From: Cohnella ginsengisoli
Lineage (GTDB): Bacteria > Bacillota > Bacilli > Paenibacillales > Paenibacillaceae
DNA length: 64,000 nt
Assembly (NCBI RefSeq): GCF_029525555.1
Contig: NZ_JAPDHZ010000003.1
Location: forward strand, 1,116,001-1,180,000
Direction: 5' to 3'
Part shown: positions 38,891-47,988 of the stretch, one piece after another
Numbering within the stretch: position 1 is the first letter of the stretch
Layout: each line of letters opens with the position of its first letter
The notes under the pieces: model-generated
Database searches by the model: none
What the model was told of the DNA's origin: nothing
The model's input: only the letters and a program-made list of their open reading frames with translations
Translations under genes and position numbers: made by a program

Positions 38891-39752
38891 ATGTTCGTTC
38901 AACGATTCGCGCCTATGCCCATTCTCCAGCCCTACGTGGACGGCATTCTTGTGCAAGAAGATATGAACCCGGCCAACTTCGCCAACCGGAATCCGGTGAA
39001 GGTGCTGCCGACCGCGATGACGGTCATCGGCATTCAATACGGACAGCCGATGAAGACGCTGACGCCAGAAGGCGCGGTGCCGCTCGGCTCCAGCGGCATT
39101 ACCGGCATGCACGGGGCGGTGAAGAAATACGTCAGCACCGGCGCCATCGGCACCGTTATCGTCCCTTTCAAGCCAGGGGGGCTTGTCCCGGTTTACCCGT
39201 TATCCCCTCCATGAGTTTCAAAATGCGGACGTGTCGTTGGAGCTTGTGTTTCCGGGATCTAGCGTGCGGGAAATGGAGGAGCGGCTGGCCGGCGCTTCCG
39301 GAGCGGAGGAGCGCGTAGAGATCGTGCAGCGATTTCTAATCTCGGCGCTGCGCGACCAAGAGGAGGAGCGATGGACCCTGCTCGCGGCGCATCAAATCAT
39401 GAAGCGGCAGGGAAATTTGCCGATCGCCCAACTGGCCGCGCAATGGTATGTAAGCAGGCGTACGCTGGAACGCAAGTTCAACGCCTTGATCGGCGCGTCG
39501 CCTAAGCAATTTGCGGGTATCGTCCGGTTCCAGCATACGATCCGGCTTCGCCATGCCGGCTACGACTACCTGGACATCGTGCAGGCATGCGGGTATACGG
39601 ACCACGCCCATTTTGCCAAAGACTTCAAATCGTTCGCCGGCATCCGGCCAGACGCGTTCTTCCGCAGCGAAGTGCAGCCGGAGCTTAAAAAGTCGTATAA
39701 CGAAGGCGAAGACGAGGACGGTGAGAAAAACCGCCAACATTTATATTACTGA
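38891..39752 (+). CDS. AraC-family regulator with DUF6597-like N-terminus (frame broken at a G6 run)
   Basis: ATG 38891 follows AAAGGAC. The frame breaks at G6 39176-39181; with one G fewer it reads VPFKPGGLSRFTRYPLHEFQNADVSLEL, giving 286 residues. The N-terminal half (FAPMPILQPYVDGILVQED, GIQYGQPM) matches the cupin-like DUF6597 type. The C-terminal half is an AraC domain (LPIAQLAAQWYVSRRTLERKFNALIGASPKQFAGIVRF, YLDIVQACGYTDHAHFAKDFKSFAG). It is followed 92 bp later by a haloalkane dehalogenase-like gene and may control it or the divergent hydrolase. Confidence 0.82.
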
Positions 39753-39844
39753 AATGGAGGTTGTCGCATTTCTACAATGAGCGCTTCGAGGGAAATGATA
39801 GGATATGACTATCCATCGCCCATACAAAAAGGAGCTGTCTCGCC

Positions 39845-40750
39845 TTGACTACCCCTGATACGCCGCCGATCGGCGCCGCCTACCCGTTCGAATCGCGTTA
39901 TATGACCGTGAAGGGCCATCGGCTGCATTACGTCGACCTCGGAGCCGGCGATCCCGTCGTCTTTCTCCACGGCAATCCCACCTGGTCCTACATGTACCGC
40001 AACATCATTCCGTATGCGCAGGATACCCGCCGCTGCATCGCGGTCGATCTCATCGGGATGGGCCGTTCGGACAAGCCGGACATCGGCTATACGTTTCTGG
40101 AGCATGTCGATTATGTGACCCGGTTCATCGAGCAGCTCGAGCTGGACAACATCACGCTGGTCGGGCATGACTGGGGAATGGCGATCGGCTTGCAATATGC
40201 GATGCGGCATCCCGGGAAGATCAAAGCGATCGCGATGCTCGAACCGCAGGCGCTGTATCCGAATGCGGCTTGGTCCGACTTCTCTCCCCCAGAGGCGCAG
40301 CCCCTGTTCCAGAAGCTGCGCGACCCTGCGGAAGGATGGCCGTTCATGCGGGACAACAGCGTATTCGTCGAAGGGATGACGAGTACGATCATCAACCGGA
40401 CGATCTCGCCCGAGGAGCACGAGCAGTATCGCGAGCCGTTCCGCCGGCCCGAGGACCGGAAGCCGATGTGGGTGTTCCCGAACCAAATCCCGATCGAAGG
40501 CCGCCCGGCCGAGGTCGTGGAAGCGGTGAACGCGCGCAATGAATGGTTGACGTCCTCACCGATACCGAAGCTGCTGTTCTACGCCACGCCCGGATGTACC
40601 GTACGCGAGCCGCAGCTCGCCTGGTGCACCGCGAACTTGCCGAATCTGACCCTCAGCGATATCGGGAAAGGCTTCCATCACTTGGCGGAGGAAAATCCGC
40701 ACGCCGTCGGGAGCGTGCTGCGGCGTTGGCTGCAGCAGGTGAACGATTGA
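39845..40750 (+). CDS. Haloalkane dehalogenase (HLD-II type)
   Basis: TTG 39845 follows AAGGAG at about 10 bp. The 301-residue alpha/beta hydrolase shows the HLD-II set: oxyanion motif FLHGNPTWSYMYRN (Asn44), nucleophile Asp109 in VGHDWGMAIGL with halide-binding Trp110, catalytic acid Glu133 in AMLEPQALYP, and His278 in GKGFHHLAEENP. DRKPMWVFPNQIPIEGRPAEV is the family's cap-to-core block. It would hydrolyse carbon-halogen bonds to alcohols in the cytoplasm. The physiological substrate in this organism is unknown. Array 3 begins 40 bp after its stop. Confidence 0.88.
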   Translation: MTTPDTPPIGAAYPFESRYMTVKGHRLHYVDLGAGDPVVFLHGNPTWSYMYRNIIPYAQDTRRCIAVDLIGMGRSDKPDIGYTFLEHVDYVTRFIEQLELDNITLVGHDWGMAIGLQYAMRHPGKIKAIAMLEPQALYPNAAWSDFSPPEAQPLFQKLRDPAEGWPFMRDNSVFVEGMTSTIINRTISPEEHEQYREPFRRPEDRKPMWVFPNQIPIEGRPAEVVEAVNARNEWLTSSPIPKLLFYATPGCTVREPQLAWCTANLPNLTLSDIGKGFHHLAEENPHAVGSVLRRWLQQVND

Positions 40751-40789
40751 TCGGCATGCGCGATGCCGGCTCTGGACCGGATGCGGAGA

Positions 40790-41700
40790 TAGCCGGTTTT
40801 TCCGGCTATCTCGGCTGCGCGCACTGACTTTCAGTCCAGTTAGCCGGTTTTTCCGGCTATCTCGGGCTCCGCGCACCGACTTTCAGTCCAGATAGCCGGT
40901 TTTTCCGGCTATCTCGGGCTCCGCGCACCGACTTTCAGTCCAGTTAGCCGATTTTCCGGCTATCTCGGGCTCCGCGCGTCCGCATCCGGCTCAGTTAGCC
41001 GGTTTTTCCGGCTATCTCGGCTGCGCGCACCGACTTTCAGACCAGTTAGCCGGTTTTTCCGGCTATCTCGGACTCCGCGCGTCCGCATCCGGCTCAGTTA
41101 GCCGGTTTTTCCGGCTATCTCGGCTGCGCGCACCGACTTTCAGTCCAGTTAGCCGGTTTTTCCGGCTATCTCGGGCTCCGCGCGTCCGCATCCGGCTCAG
41201 TTAGCCGGTTTTTCCGGCTATCTCGGGCTCCGCGCGTCCGCATCCGGCTCAGTTAGCCGGTTTTTCCGGCTATCTCGGCTGCGCGCACCGACTTTCAGTC
41301 CAGTTAGCCGGTTTTTCCGGCTATGTCGGGCTCCGCACACCGACTTTCAGTCCAGTTAGCCGGTTTTTCCGGCTATCTCGGCTGCGCACACCGACTTTCA
41401 GACCAGTTAGCCGTTTTTTCCGGCTATCTCGGCCTCCGCGCGTCCGCATCCGGCTCAGTTAGCCGGTTTTTCCGGCTATCTCGGGCTCCGCGCGTCCGCA
41501 TCCGGCTCAGTTAGCCGGTTTTTCCGGCTATCTCGGCTGCGCACACCGACTTTCAGTCCAGTTAGCCGGTTTTTCCGGCTATCTCGGCTGCGCACACCGA
41601 CTTTCAGTCCAGTTAGCCGGTTTTTCCGGCTATCTCGGCTGCGCACACCGACTTTCAGTCCAGTTAGCCGGTTTTTCCGGCTATCTCGGCTGCGCACACC
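40790..41700. repeat. Tandem array 3: eighteen palindrome-cored units, 51-52 bp period
   Basis: The palindrome TAGCCGGTTTTTCCGGCTA (7-bp stem, T5 loop) recurs 18 times from 40790 to 41683. The spacers are of two families: one with GCGCACCGACTTTCAGTCC, one with GCGCGTCCGCATCCGGCTC, in an irregular mixed order. Only copies 4 (TAGCCGATTTTCC) and 13 (TAGCCGTTTTTTCC) deviate in the core. Spacers repeat, so this is not CRISPR. It fills the gap between the convergent dehalogenase and DinB genes. Frames open on both strands are by-products of the period. Confidence 0.92.
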
Positions 41701-41711
41701 CTACAAACCGG

Positions 41712-42191
41712 TCAGATGACCGCCAATATTTGATTTTGATGATGACGGTCGTGGTCGTTAAACTCATGGATGATGTAGAGCAGCGAATAGGGCGTACCGG
41801 TGTGCGGACAAGTTTCTACGCCATTTACAGTTACGTGTTTGACTACAACGTCAGGCTCGGCCAGCAAGCGTTCAACCAACGCATGACGCGTTTGCTTAAA
41901 TTCGTCGAGCAGGCGATCCCTTGCCACTCCCGACCGGGCATAGTCATACGCGATCCGGTTAAACGCATCGAACGAGGGAAACGTTATTCCCTCGCCGCGC
42001 TTCAACGCCGGAATAACCGTATCGATAAGATACCGATCCCAATGCTGCAGATGCGCGATGATCTCCGCTACGGTTGCTTTCCCCTCGGCAATAGGCCCTA
42101 TCCATATCCGCTCATCGATCTTCCGCAAAGTATCCGTCCAATCGGTGAATTGCTTAAAAAGAACGATCGTATCGGCGCCCAGGCTAATCAC
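41712..42191 (-). CDS. DinB-family protein
   Basis: GTG 42191 follows GGGGAG by 7 bases. The 159-residue protein has the DinB/YfiT four-helix pattern with metal-site His residues: VAEIIAHLQHWDRYLIDTVIPAL and a C-terminal IIHEFNDHDRHHQNQI, and a loop YDYARSGVARDRLLDEFKQTR. Members bind a divalent metal; some act as thiol transferases. It slightly overlaps the upstream esterase gene, so the two are co-transcribed. Function unassigned. Confidence 0.82.
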   Translation of the reverse strand: MISLGADTIVLFKQFTDWTDTLRKIDERIWIGPIAEGKATVAEIIAHLQHWDRYLIDTVIPALKRGEGITFPSFDAFNRIAYDYARSGVARDRLLDEFKQTRHALVERLLAEPDVVVKHVTVNGVETCPHTGTPYSLLYIIHEFNDHDRHHQNQILAVI

Positions 42192-42873
42192 AGCGACACT
42201 CCCCGCTCTGTACGGTTTTTTTTTGCTTTAACAACCATTCGAACAACACAGCATTACTAAACGTTTCAAATATAACTTTGTACGCATCGTGCCGCAGGCC
42301 GGCGAAGTAGGTAACGTTTACGTGCGCTCCGATAGCCGTTAAAGCTTGGACCATATCCTTGGTTTCGGATACGGGGACTTTGTCGTCATCCACGCAATGA
42401 AACGCCCAGATCGGGACCTCTGTTAGCAGCATGGCTTTACTCGGATCGAACCAGCCGGACATCGGCACAAAAGCAACAAATAGCTGCGGCGACCTTGATG
42501 CGTAATCCCACGTTCCATGTCCGCCCATGCTGAATCCGGCTACGTATAGCCGATCCTCGTCGACGCGATGATTCTCTTGAATATCGCTGACCAATGCCAG
42601 GATCGAATCATATTCCTTCGTCCAATCGGAATCGGCCGGACATTGCGGAGTCACGACGATGAACGGGAAGTCTTGTTTGTTTTCTGCGACCCAAGCAAGG
42701 CCATAACCATCCAACCGTTGAATATCGCTTCCCCGCCTGTTTATGCCATGAAGAAATAGGATCAAAGGATAATTGGCTTCGGTCGACGCATAGTCCCGGG
42801 GAAGAAATAATTGATAATTTACGACTGTGTTGTCGGACATATTGGCGTGGAACCGATGATTACTCACGGGCAT
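42184..42873 (-). CDS. Alpha/beta hydrolase, carboxylesterase / PHB-depolymerase-like
   Basis: ATG 42873 is spaced correctly from AAGGAG. The 229-residue protein has NYPLILFLHGINRRGSDI (oxyanion), the elbow RLYVAGFSMGGHGTWDYA (GFSMG), Asp in FHCVDDDKVPVSETK and His in FAGLRHDAYKVIF. This matches the LpqC/predicted-peptidase esterase group. The C-terminus is uncertain: an A9 run at 42216-42224 controls it. With seven A it would end KQKNRTERGVSL at a GTGA overlap with DinB; with eight it would fuse to DinB. Confidence 0.82.
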   Translation of the reverse strand: MPVSNHRFHANMSDNTVVNYQLFLPRDYASTEANYPLILFLHGINRRGSDIQRLDGYGLAWVAENKQDFPFIVVTPQCPADSDWTKEYDSILALVSDIQENHRVDEDRLYVAGFSMGGHGTWDYASRSPQLFVAFVPMSGWFDPSKAMLLTEVPIWAFHCVDDDKVPVSETKDMVQALTAIGAHVNVTYFAGLRHDAYKVIFETFSNAVLFEWLLKQKKTVQSGECRCD

Positions 42874-42900
42874 TTCGTTCACTCCTTCTACCAGAGGTTT

Positions 42901-43063
42901 TTAGGAGAGGTTTTTCGTAAATAAAATCGCTAAAGGTTCCTGCTCGAGCAGCAAGCATCTCGCCCTTTGTCTGATTTTTTTGGGAAATTAAGCTCTCTAA
43001 CAAATGATGATCATGCTTCTTGATGTAGTCGTAGTCCGACTCAGTCGCATAAATAATTCGCAA
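42901..43063 (-). pseudogene. GNAT-acetyltransferase N-terminal remnant
   Basis: TTG 43063 follows an excellent GGAGGAGG. The first 29 residues, MRIIYATESDYDYIKKHDHH and on through LLESLISQK, match the start of GNAT acetyltransferases. After a T7 run at 42975-42981 the frame is either 76 residues (running into the esterase start) or, with one base fewer, 53 residues ending at 42901. Neither contains the acetyl-CoA P-loop (Q/RxxGxG/A). It looks like a truncated gene retained in front of the esterase. Confidence 0.5.
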
Positions 43064-43158
43064 GCGGCCTCCTCCTAACGAACGATTCATAGGTATAATC
43101 TTACTATAATCATACTATGTATCTAAAAATCTTAGCATCGCCTTCCGGGAGGTAGCAC

Positions 43159-43855
43159 GTGAGCTACAAAGCGATTCTCTTCGATCTCGACAATACGCTG
43201 TTAAACTATTCGATGAGCGAACTCAAATCCATGCAAAACACCGTAGAAAAGCACGGACTCATCCATAAAGAAGCCTTTTCGTGGGACGCTTTTTGGGCGC
43301 TTTTCAGCGACGTCAACTTCCGATATTGGAATGAGCGCCTCATATCCAACTATACGATTCATCAAGTATTAGAATATTCGTTCCGGGATACGCTTCAAGG
43401 TCTTGCGCTGGATCACTCGGAAGCTAACCTGCTGTCTACGTTATACTGGGAAACGTTCTGCCTTGCTTGCGACTTTGAAGACCACGCCATGGAAGTCTTG
43501 GCTCACTTGCACGGCAGGCACAAGCTGGCCGTCATCTCCAACGGCATCGGCGAAGCGCAAAGAAGCAGACTTGCTGCGGGAGGGATGAATCACTTTTTTG
43601 ACGCGCTGATTATCTCGGATGAAGTGGGTTACTGGAAGCCGGATAAAAAAAATATTCGACGAAGCGCTCAAGCAATTAGGCATCGATCGTACCGAGGCTT
43701 TGTTCATTGGCGATTCGTTGCGGGACGACTACTATGGCGCGATCAATGCCGGCATCGATTTTTGTTACTACAACCGACAGGGTCAACCGATCGATGCGGA
43801 TGTTCGCCCGAAGTATGTCATTCATAGTTTAAGGAATGTTGCGACTTTATTTTGA
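43159..43855 (+). CDS. HAD-family hydrolase, YjjG-like (frame broken at an A8 run)
   Basis: GTG 43159 follows GGGAGGTAG. The frame breaks at A8 43645-43652; removing one A gives YWKPDKKIFDEALKQLGIDR and 231 residues. HAD motifs are complete: I LFDLDNTLLN, II VISNGIGEAQ, III Lys in GYWKPDKKIF, IV FIGDSLRDDYYGAINAG. A helical cap follows motif I. YjjG-type enzymes dephosphorylate nucleoside monophosphates and related compounds; the substrate here is unknown. Monocistronic. Confidence 0.85.
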
Positions 43856-44086
43856 TAACCCGCGCTAAACCTATCCTGCAAGGCGGTTCGTCGTTACAGA
43901 GACGAAGCCGCAAACGGCAAATGGTATCGGAAAGTGTATTGCTCCTGGAACATTTGCGATTATCGATTCTACCAGACGAAGCGGCAAGCGATCCATGAAT
44001 GGGAAACTTCACGTTGGGCATGGAGACGCGCCAGGGACCAGGAAGAATGGATCAATGATTGGGAAAGTACTACCGAAGAAAATAAG
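43856..44086. other. Gap with a possible gene remnant
   Basis: A frame without a start or ribosome site reads YRDEAANGKWYRKVYCSWNI then ICDYRFYQTKRQAIHEWETSRWAW, unusually rich in Trp, Tyr and Arg. It runs on through the terminator at 44087, so it cannot be an intact gene. It may be the tail of a lost gene; I do not recognise it. Confidence 0.3.
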
Positions 44087-44120
44087 AACAAGCGCCGGTC
44101 AGGGAAGCCCGGCGCTTGTT
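44087..44120. terminator. Bidirectional terminator between HAD and FAD oxidoreductase genes
   Basis: AACAAGCGCCGG (44087-44098) pairs perfectly with CCGGCGCTTGTT (44109-44120). Confidence 0.85.
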
Positions 44121-44159
44121 CGATGATATTCGATAAACCTCATTCGCCGCCCGAATCAT

Positions 44160-45547
44160 TCAAAGCACGATCGAGCCGCCCGCCTGCATCTCCTTGCGGA
44201 GTCCGACCGCTTCAACGTCCTTCAGCGTTGTCGAACGATGCAGCGCCAGATAAGCGGCGACGCCAGCCGCTTCGCCGGTCTGGTTCATGTTCACCATGAC
44301 CCGGATGCCCCCCGAACGACTCTTCGTCCGCGTCGATCATCCGTCCGGCCGCGATCACGTTGCCGAAGGGGCCTTGCGGGACCAGGGAGCGATAAGGAAT
44401 CTGATAAAAAGTCGGATCTTTCTCCAGCGCGCCGCGCCATCTTCCTGCCTCGTTCGGATGGCCCGGGCGGACGTAGACTTGTTCGCCGTTCAAATATTTG
44501 AACGTCAGCCCCGGTTTATCCTGATGATGGATATCGACCCGATAGCTTCCGTAGGCGATCGCGTCGTCGAACGGCTTGCCGTATAGAACGTCGCTCCCTT
44601 GAAGCCGGTAGAGACAATCGATATGCCGCGTCTCCCGCGTGCCGATGTAGGAGGGCAGCGATACCAATGCAAGGCGGTTGTCCGGACCGTATTTGCGAAT
44701 CAGATCCATGACGGCGCGCACTTGCCTGCGGCCTTCGATCTCGCCGTACGTCAGGTCGTCGCCGTCCGCGCTGTTCGCGTGATAAATCCGCGTGCCCGCA
44801 TACATGTAGACGTCCCGGGTTCCCGGCACATGTCTCCCCCAACCGAAACCTTCGGGGAGCTCGAACTCCTCGCGATGGGCAAGCCTAGCTTGCTGCAGAT
44901 CGAAGTTGATGAGGCGGTCGCTACCCGTCACGTCGTCCTGCGTGTCTCCGCTCGAGCCCCATCCCGCGATCTTGGCGCAAGTCGTCGACGGTTGGAAATG
45001 CGAGGCCATGCGATGCGCCAGCGACAGCCGCGCGCACAAATCGCCGTCTCCGGTCGCATCGATGAACGCTTTGGCGCGAATGGCACCCCTTCCGGACTTG
45101 TTTTCCACGATGATCGCCGTCAGCTCGCCATCCTCCGCATAGGGGGGCGACGAACATCGTGTGCAGGTAAGCCTTGATCCCGCTTTCCACGACCATGCGG
45201 TCCAGCTCGATCTTCAGCTCCTCGGTATTGAGCACGTACCCGACCGAATGGCTTTTCTGCTCCTCCGAGACGGCGCCTACCCGCTTCAGCCTTTCAATCG
45301 TCTCCCAAGTCAGCCCTGCGATGATTTGCTTGGTAAACTCGGTATTGTACAACGTATGCCATATGTTGACCAAGCCCGAGGTCGCGACGCCGCCGAACGC
45401 ATTCTGCTTCTCGACGATGACGATCTTGGCGCCCAGCCTCGCCGCGCGGACCGCGGCGAATACGCCGGTACAGCTGCCGCCGAGCACGCAGATGTCCGCT
45501 TCATGCCACACGGGAATCTCCCTGGCCGGTTCCAGAATCCTCCTCAT
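44160..45547 (-). CDS. FAD-dependent oxidoreductase (FAD_oxidored family; frame broken twice)
   Basis: Frames join at G6 45142-45147 (FVAPYAEDGELTAIIVENKSG) and C6 44308-44313 (ESFGGIRVMVNMNQTGEAAGVAAYLAL); removing one base at each gives 461 residues. The dinucleotide motif is DICVLGGSCTGVFAAVRAARLG at residue 18, with IDATGDGDLCARL and GRMIDADEESFGGI as the later FAD-contact blocks. The family oxidises unknown metabolites and is frequent in glycan gene clusters. It overlaps the binding-protein stop by four bases and is last in the leftward LplB-YtcP-LplA operon, so its substrate probably comes from that importer. Confidence 0.82.
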
Positions 45548-47094
45548 TTCAAGTACCCGAGCGACTTCAGCGTATCAGCCGCCGCCTGCCGATAGGCATC
45601 GAGTCCGTATTGCGACTGCAGCGTCTTCGTATAATCTTCGAATTGCGCCATCGGCCTGTTGCCGAACACGAACTTCGTCAATTCCTCGATCTCGAACCGC
45701 GTCTTGTCCGCCAGCTGGAAGTCCGCGGGGAGCGGGATCATTTCATTGTACGTCTCGATTCGCGGTTCATTGGCCGCAAAATCGATCAAAGCCTGCTGCT
45801 TCGGAAATTTCGTCGTCAAATAGTTTCGTTCGTCGCGTCCGGTCAGCTGATGGTTAAAGGCATATCCCGTCTCGGAGATGCGGTCGGTCGGGACGACCTT
45901 GTCGCCTTCGAGGTTAAAATGAACGCCTTCCAAGCCGTACATGACCAGGAAGGATCCCGGTCCTGCCGTAATATAGTCGATATACGCCAGCACCTTGTCC
46001 AGCTTCTGCGGATCGTCGGCCAGCTGCTTGGGGAACGCATACCGTCCGCCGGTACTGCCGATATCGAAGCTGCCCTGATAGGTGCCGCCCGGACCGGTCA
46101 ACGCCGGCAGCTGCACCCATTCCGCGTTCGGATTGATCGCCTTGTACTGCTTGACGAACTCGTCCTTGGACATCTCGGCCCAGTTGAGGTACACGATGCC
46201 CGCCTGGCCCTGGAACACCTTCTCCTGGCTCCTCGTCATCACGTTGCTCATGAACTCGGGATCTACGTAGCCTTTTTCGACCAGATCGCGAATGTAGGCG
46301 ATCGCGTCCTTCATCTCCGGCTGCAGCGTCGAATAGACGACTTGATTGTCCTTGATCATGAACTGACCCGGCGTGGCGACGCCGAAGGCGGAGAAGACCG
46401 GATCGAACGTGGACGGCGCGTTCACCGCGTCCGGGCTGCCGATGCCGCTGCCCGTGAGGCCGTACGTATCCCGCTTGCCGTTGCCGTCCGGGTCCTGCTC
46501 CGTGAACGCTTGGACGACCTTCGCGAAGTCGTCGGTCGTCTTGGGCATCCCGAGCTTCAGCTTATCGAGCCAATCTTTTCGAATCCAGTAGGTGGCCATC
46601 GGCAGATAAGCGCGTTTCGGAATGCCGTAGAGCTTGCCGTCCACTTTCGTCTTGTTCAAGTCGTTCTCTCCGAGCATCTTTTTCACGTTCGGCATCTTAT
46701 CGAGGTAGGGATCGAGGTCCAGCAGGATGCCCTGCTTCACGTAGTTTTGCAACTGCGCCTTCGATACGGAGAAAATATCCGGCGCGCTGCCGCCCGCGAT
46801 TTTCACGTTCAATTGCTGCTCGTATTCGGTCGGCGCCGCGACGTTGAACGAGAGGTCCATGTTCAAGTCCTTGTTCAGCTTCTGAAGAATAAAGTCTTCC
46901 TGCGGCGCAGGCAGATTCGTGCCGCTGACGAACAGGTTCAGTTTGACGGGCGCCCCGCTCTCTTTGCCCTCCTTCTGGCCGGCGTCTCCGCCGCTCGCTT
47001 GTCCGTCGTTATTGCCCGACGCGCAGCCGGTTAGGGCGGTGGCGAGCAGAAGGACGAAGATCGCGCTCTTGCCCCCATTTGAATTTTGTCCCAT
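45544..47094 (-). CDS. Extracellular solute-binding lipoprotein (LplA-like)
   Basis: The 516-residue protein begins with a lipoprotein signal peptide (SAIFVLLLATALTGCASG; Cys24) and Gly/Asp/Lys linker, then the LplA-type binding fold (VKLNLFVSGTNLPAPQEDFILQKLN, GGSAPDIFSVSKAQLQNYVKQG, TYWIRKDWLDKLKLGMPKTTDDF). The frame is intact. It should deliver an unsaturated oligosaccharide released by the PL8 lyase to the two permeases upstream in the operon. Ligand is inferred from context. Confidence 0.9.
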   Translation of the reverse strand: MGQNSNGGKSAIFVLLLATALTGCASGNNDGQASGGDAGQKEGKESGAPVKLNLFVSGTNLPAPQEDFILQKLNKDLNMDLSFNVAAPTEYEQQLNVKIAGGSAPDIFSVSKAQLQNYVKQGILLDLDPYLDKMPNVKKMLGENDLNKTKVDGKLYGIPKRAYLPMATYWIRKDWLDKLKLGMPKTTDDFAKVVQAFTEQDPDGNGKRDTYGLTGSGIGSPDAVNAPSTFDPVFSAFGVATPGQFMIKDNQVVYSTLQPEMKDAIAYIRDLVEKGYVDPEFMSNVMTRSQEKVFQGQAGIVYLNWAEMSKDEFVKQYKAINPNAEWVQLPALTGPGGTYQGSFDIGSTGGRYAFPKQLADDPQKLDKVLAYIDYITAGPGSFLVMYGLEGVHFNLEGDKVVPTDRISETGYAFNHQLTGRDERNYLTTKFPKQQALIDFAANEPRIETYNEMIPLPADFQLADKTRFEIEELTKFVFGNRPMAQFEDYTKTLQSQYGLDAYRQAAADTLKSLGYLK

Positions 47095-47126
47095 ACGATT
47101 TCCCCTTTTCTTAGTTAAAGTCTATG

Positions 47127-47988
47127 TCAACCCTTGATCGAGCCCAGAAGCATCCCTTGCGTAAAGTACTTCTGGAGGAAAGGGTAAACAACGAGGATCG
47201 GAAGCGCCGAGAGCACGACCGCGGACATCTGCAGCGACTGCGACGGCAGGACGTCCTCCGCATCCATCGGCGGCGTGAGCGCGCTCGCCAATATGGAGCG
47301 CAGAATCACTTGCAGCGGTTTCAAGTTGTTGTCGTTGATGTACATGACCGCCTGGAAAAATTCGTTCCAATGGCCGACCGCGTAGAACAAGCCGACGGTG
47401 GCGAGAACGGGCATCGATAGCGGGAGCACGATCGTGGTGAGGATCCGCACCTCGCCGGCGCCGTCGATCCGGGCGGCCTCGCTTAGCTCCGTCGGGAGAT
47501 TTTCGAAAAACGTCTTTACGATCAGCAGGTTAAAGGTCCAGATGACGCTGGGGATGATGAGCGCCCACAGCGAGTTGATCATGCCCGTCGACTTGACGAC
47601 CAGGTAGGTAGGCACGACGCCGCCGTTGAACAGGAGCGTCAGCGTCACGAAGAACAGCAGCGGCTTGCGTCCGGGCAAATATTTTTTTGCTGAGCGGATA
47701 GGCCATTAACGAAGTGAATAACAGATTGAGGAACGTGCCGACTACCGTAATATAGATCGTAACGCCGTAAGCCCGCGGAATAAGCGAATCGTTCAGGAAG
47801 GCCGCATAGGCGTCGAAGGTCAGCTTCTTCGGAAGGAGAATGAACCCGCCGTTGCGGAGCACCTCGCTGTAAGGCGTGAGCGAGACGGACACGACGTAGA
47901 GCAGCGGGAAGATGATCGCCAGGGTGAACAAGCTTAAAATGACGATGACCGTCCAGTCGAACAAGCGGTCTCTAAGACTCGTTACCAT
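47127..47988 (-). CDS. Carbohydrate ABC transporter permease, YtcP/LplC type (frame broken at a T7 run)
   Basis: ATG 47988 follows GGGGGAG. Frames join at T7 47682-47688, giving 286 residues (YPLSKKYLPGRKPLLFFVTLTLLFN). Six helices and the EAA loop ELSEAARIDGAGEVRILTTIVLPL are visible, ending FTQGMLLGSIKG as in the family. It overlaps the LplB-type gene by seven bases. It is the partner permease for the lipoprotein downstream. Confidence 0.87.

Noticed and set aside
41476..41697. Protein-coding frame of RSRDSRKNRLTGLKVGV repeats
   Set aside because: Same reason: a repeat-derived frame in a non-coding array without a start signal.
40790..41700. CRISPR array
   Set aside because: The palindromic repeats look CRISPR-like, but the spacers themselves repeat in two families, spacing is 51-52 bp centre to centre and no cas gene is nearby.
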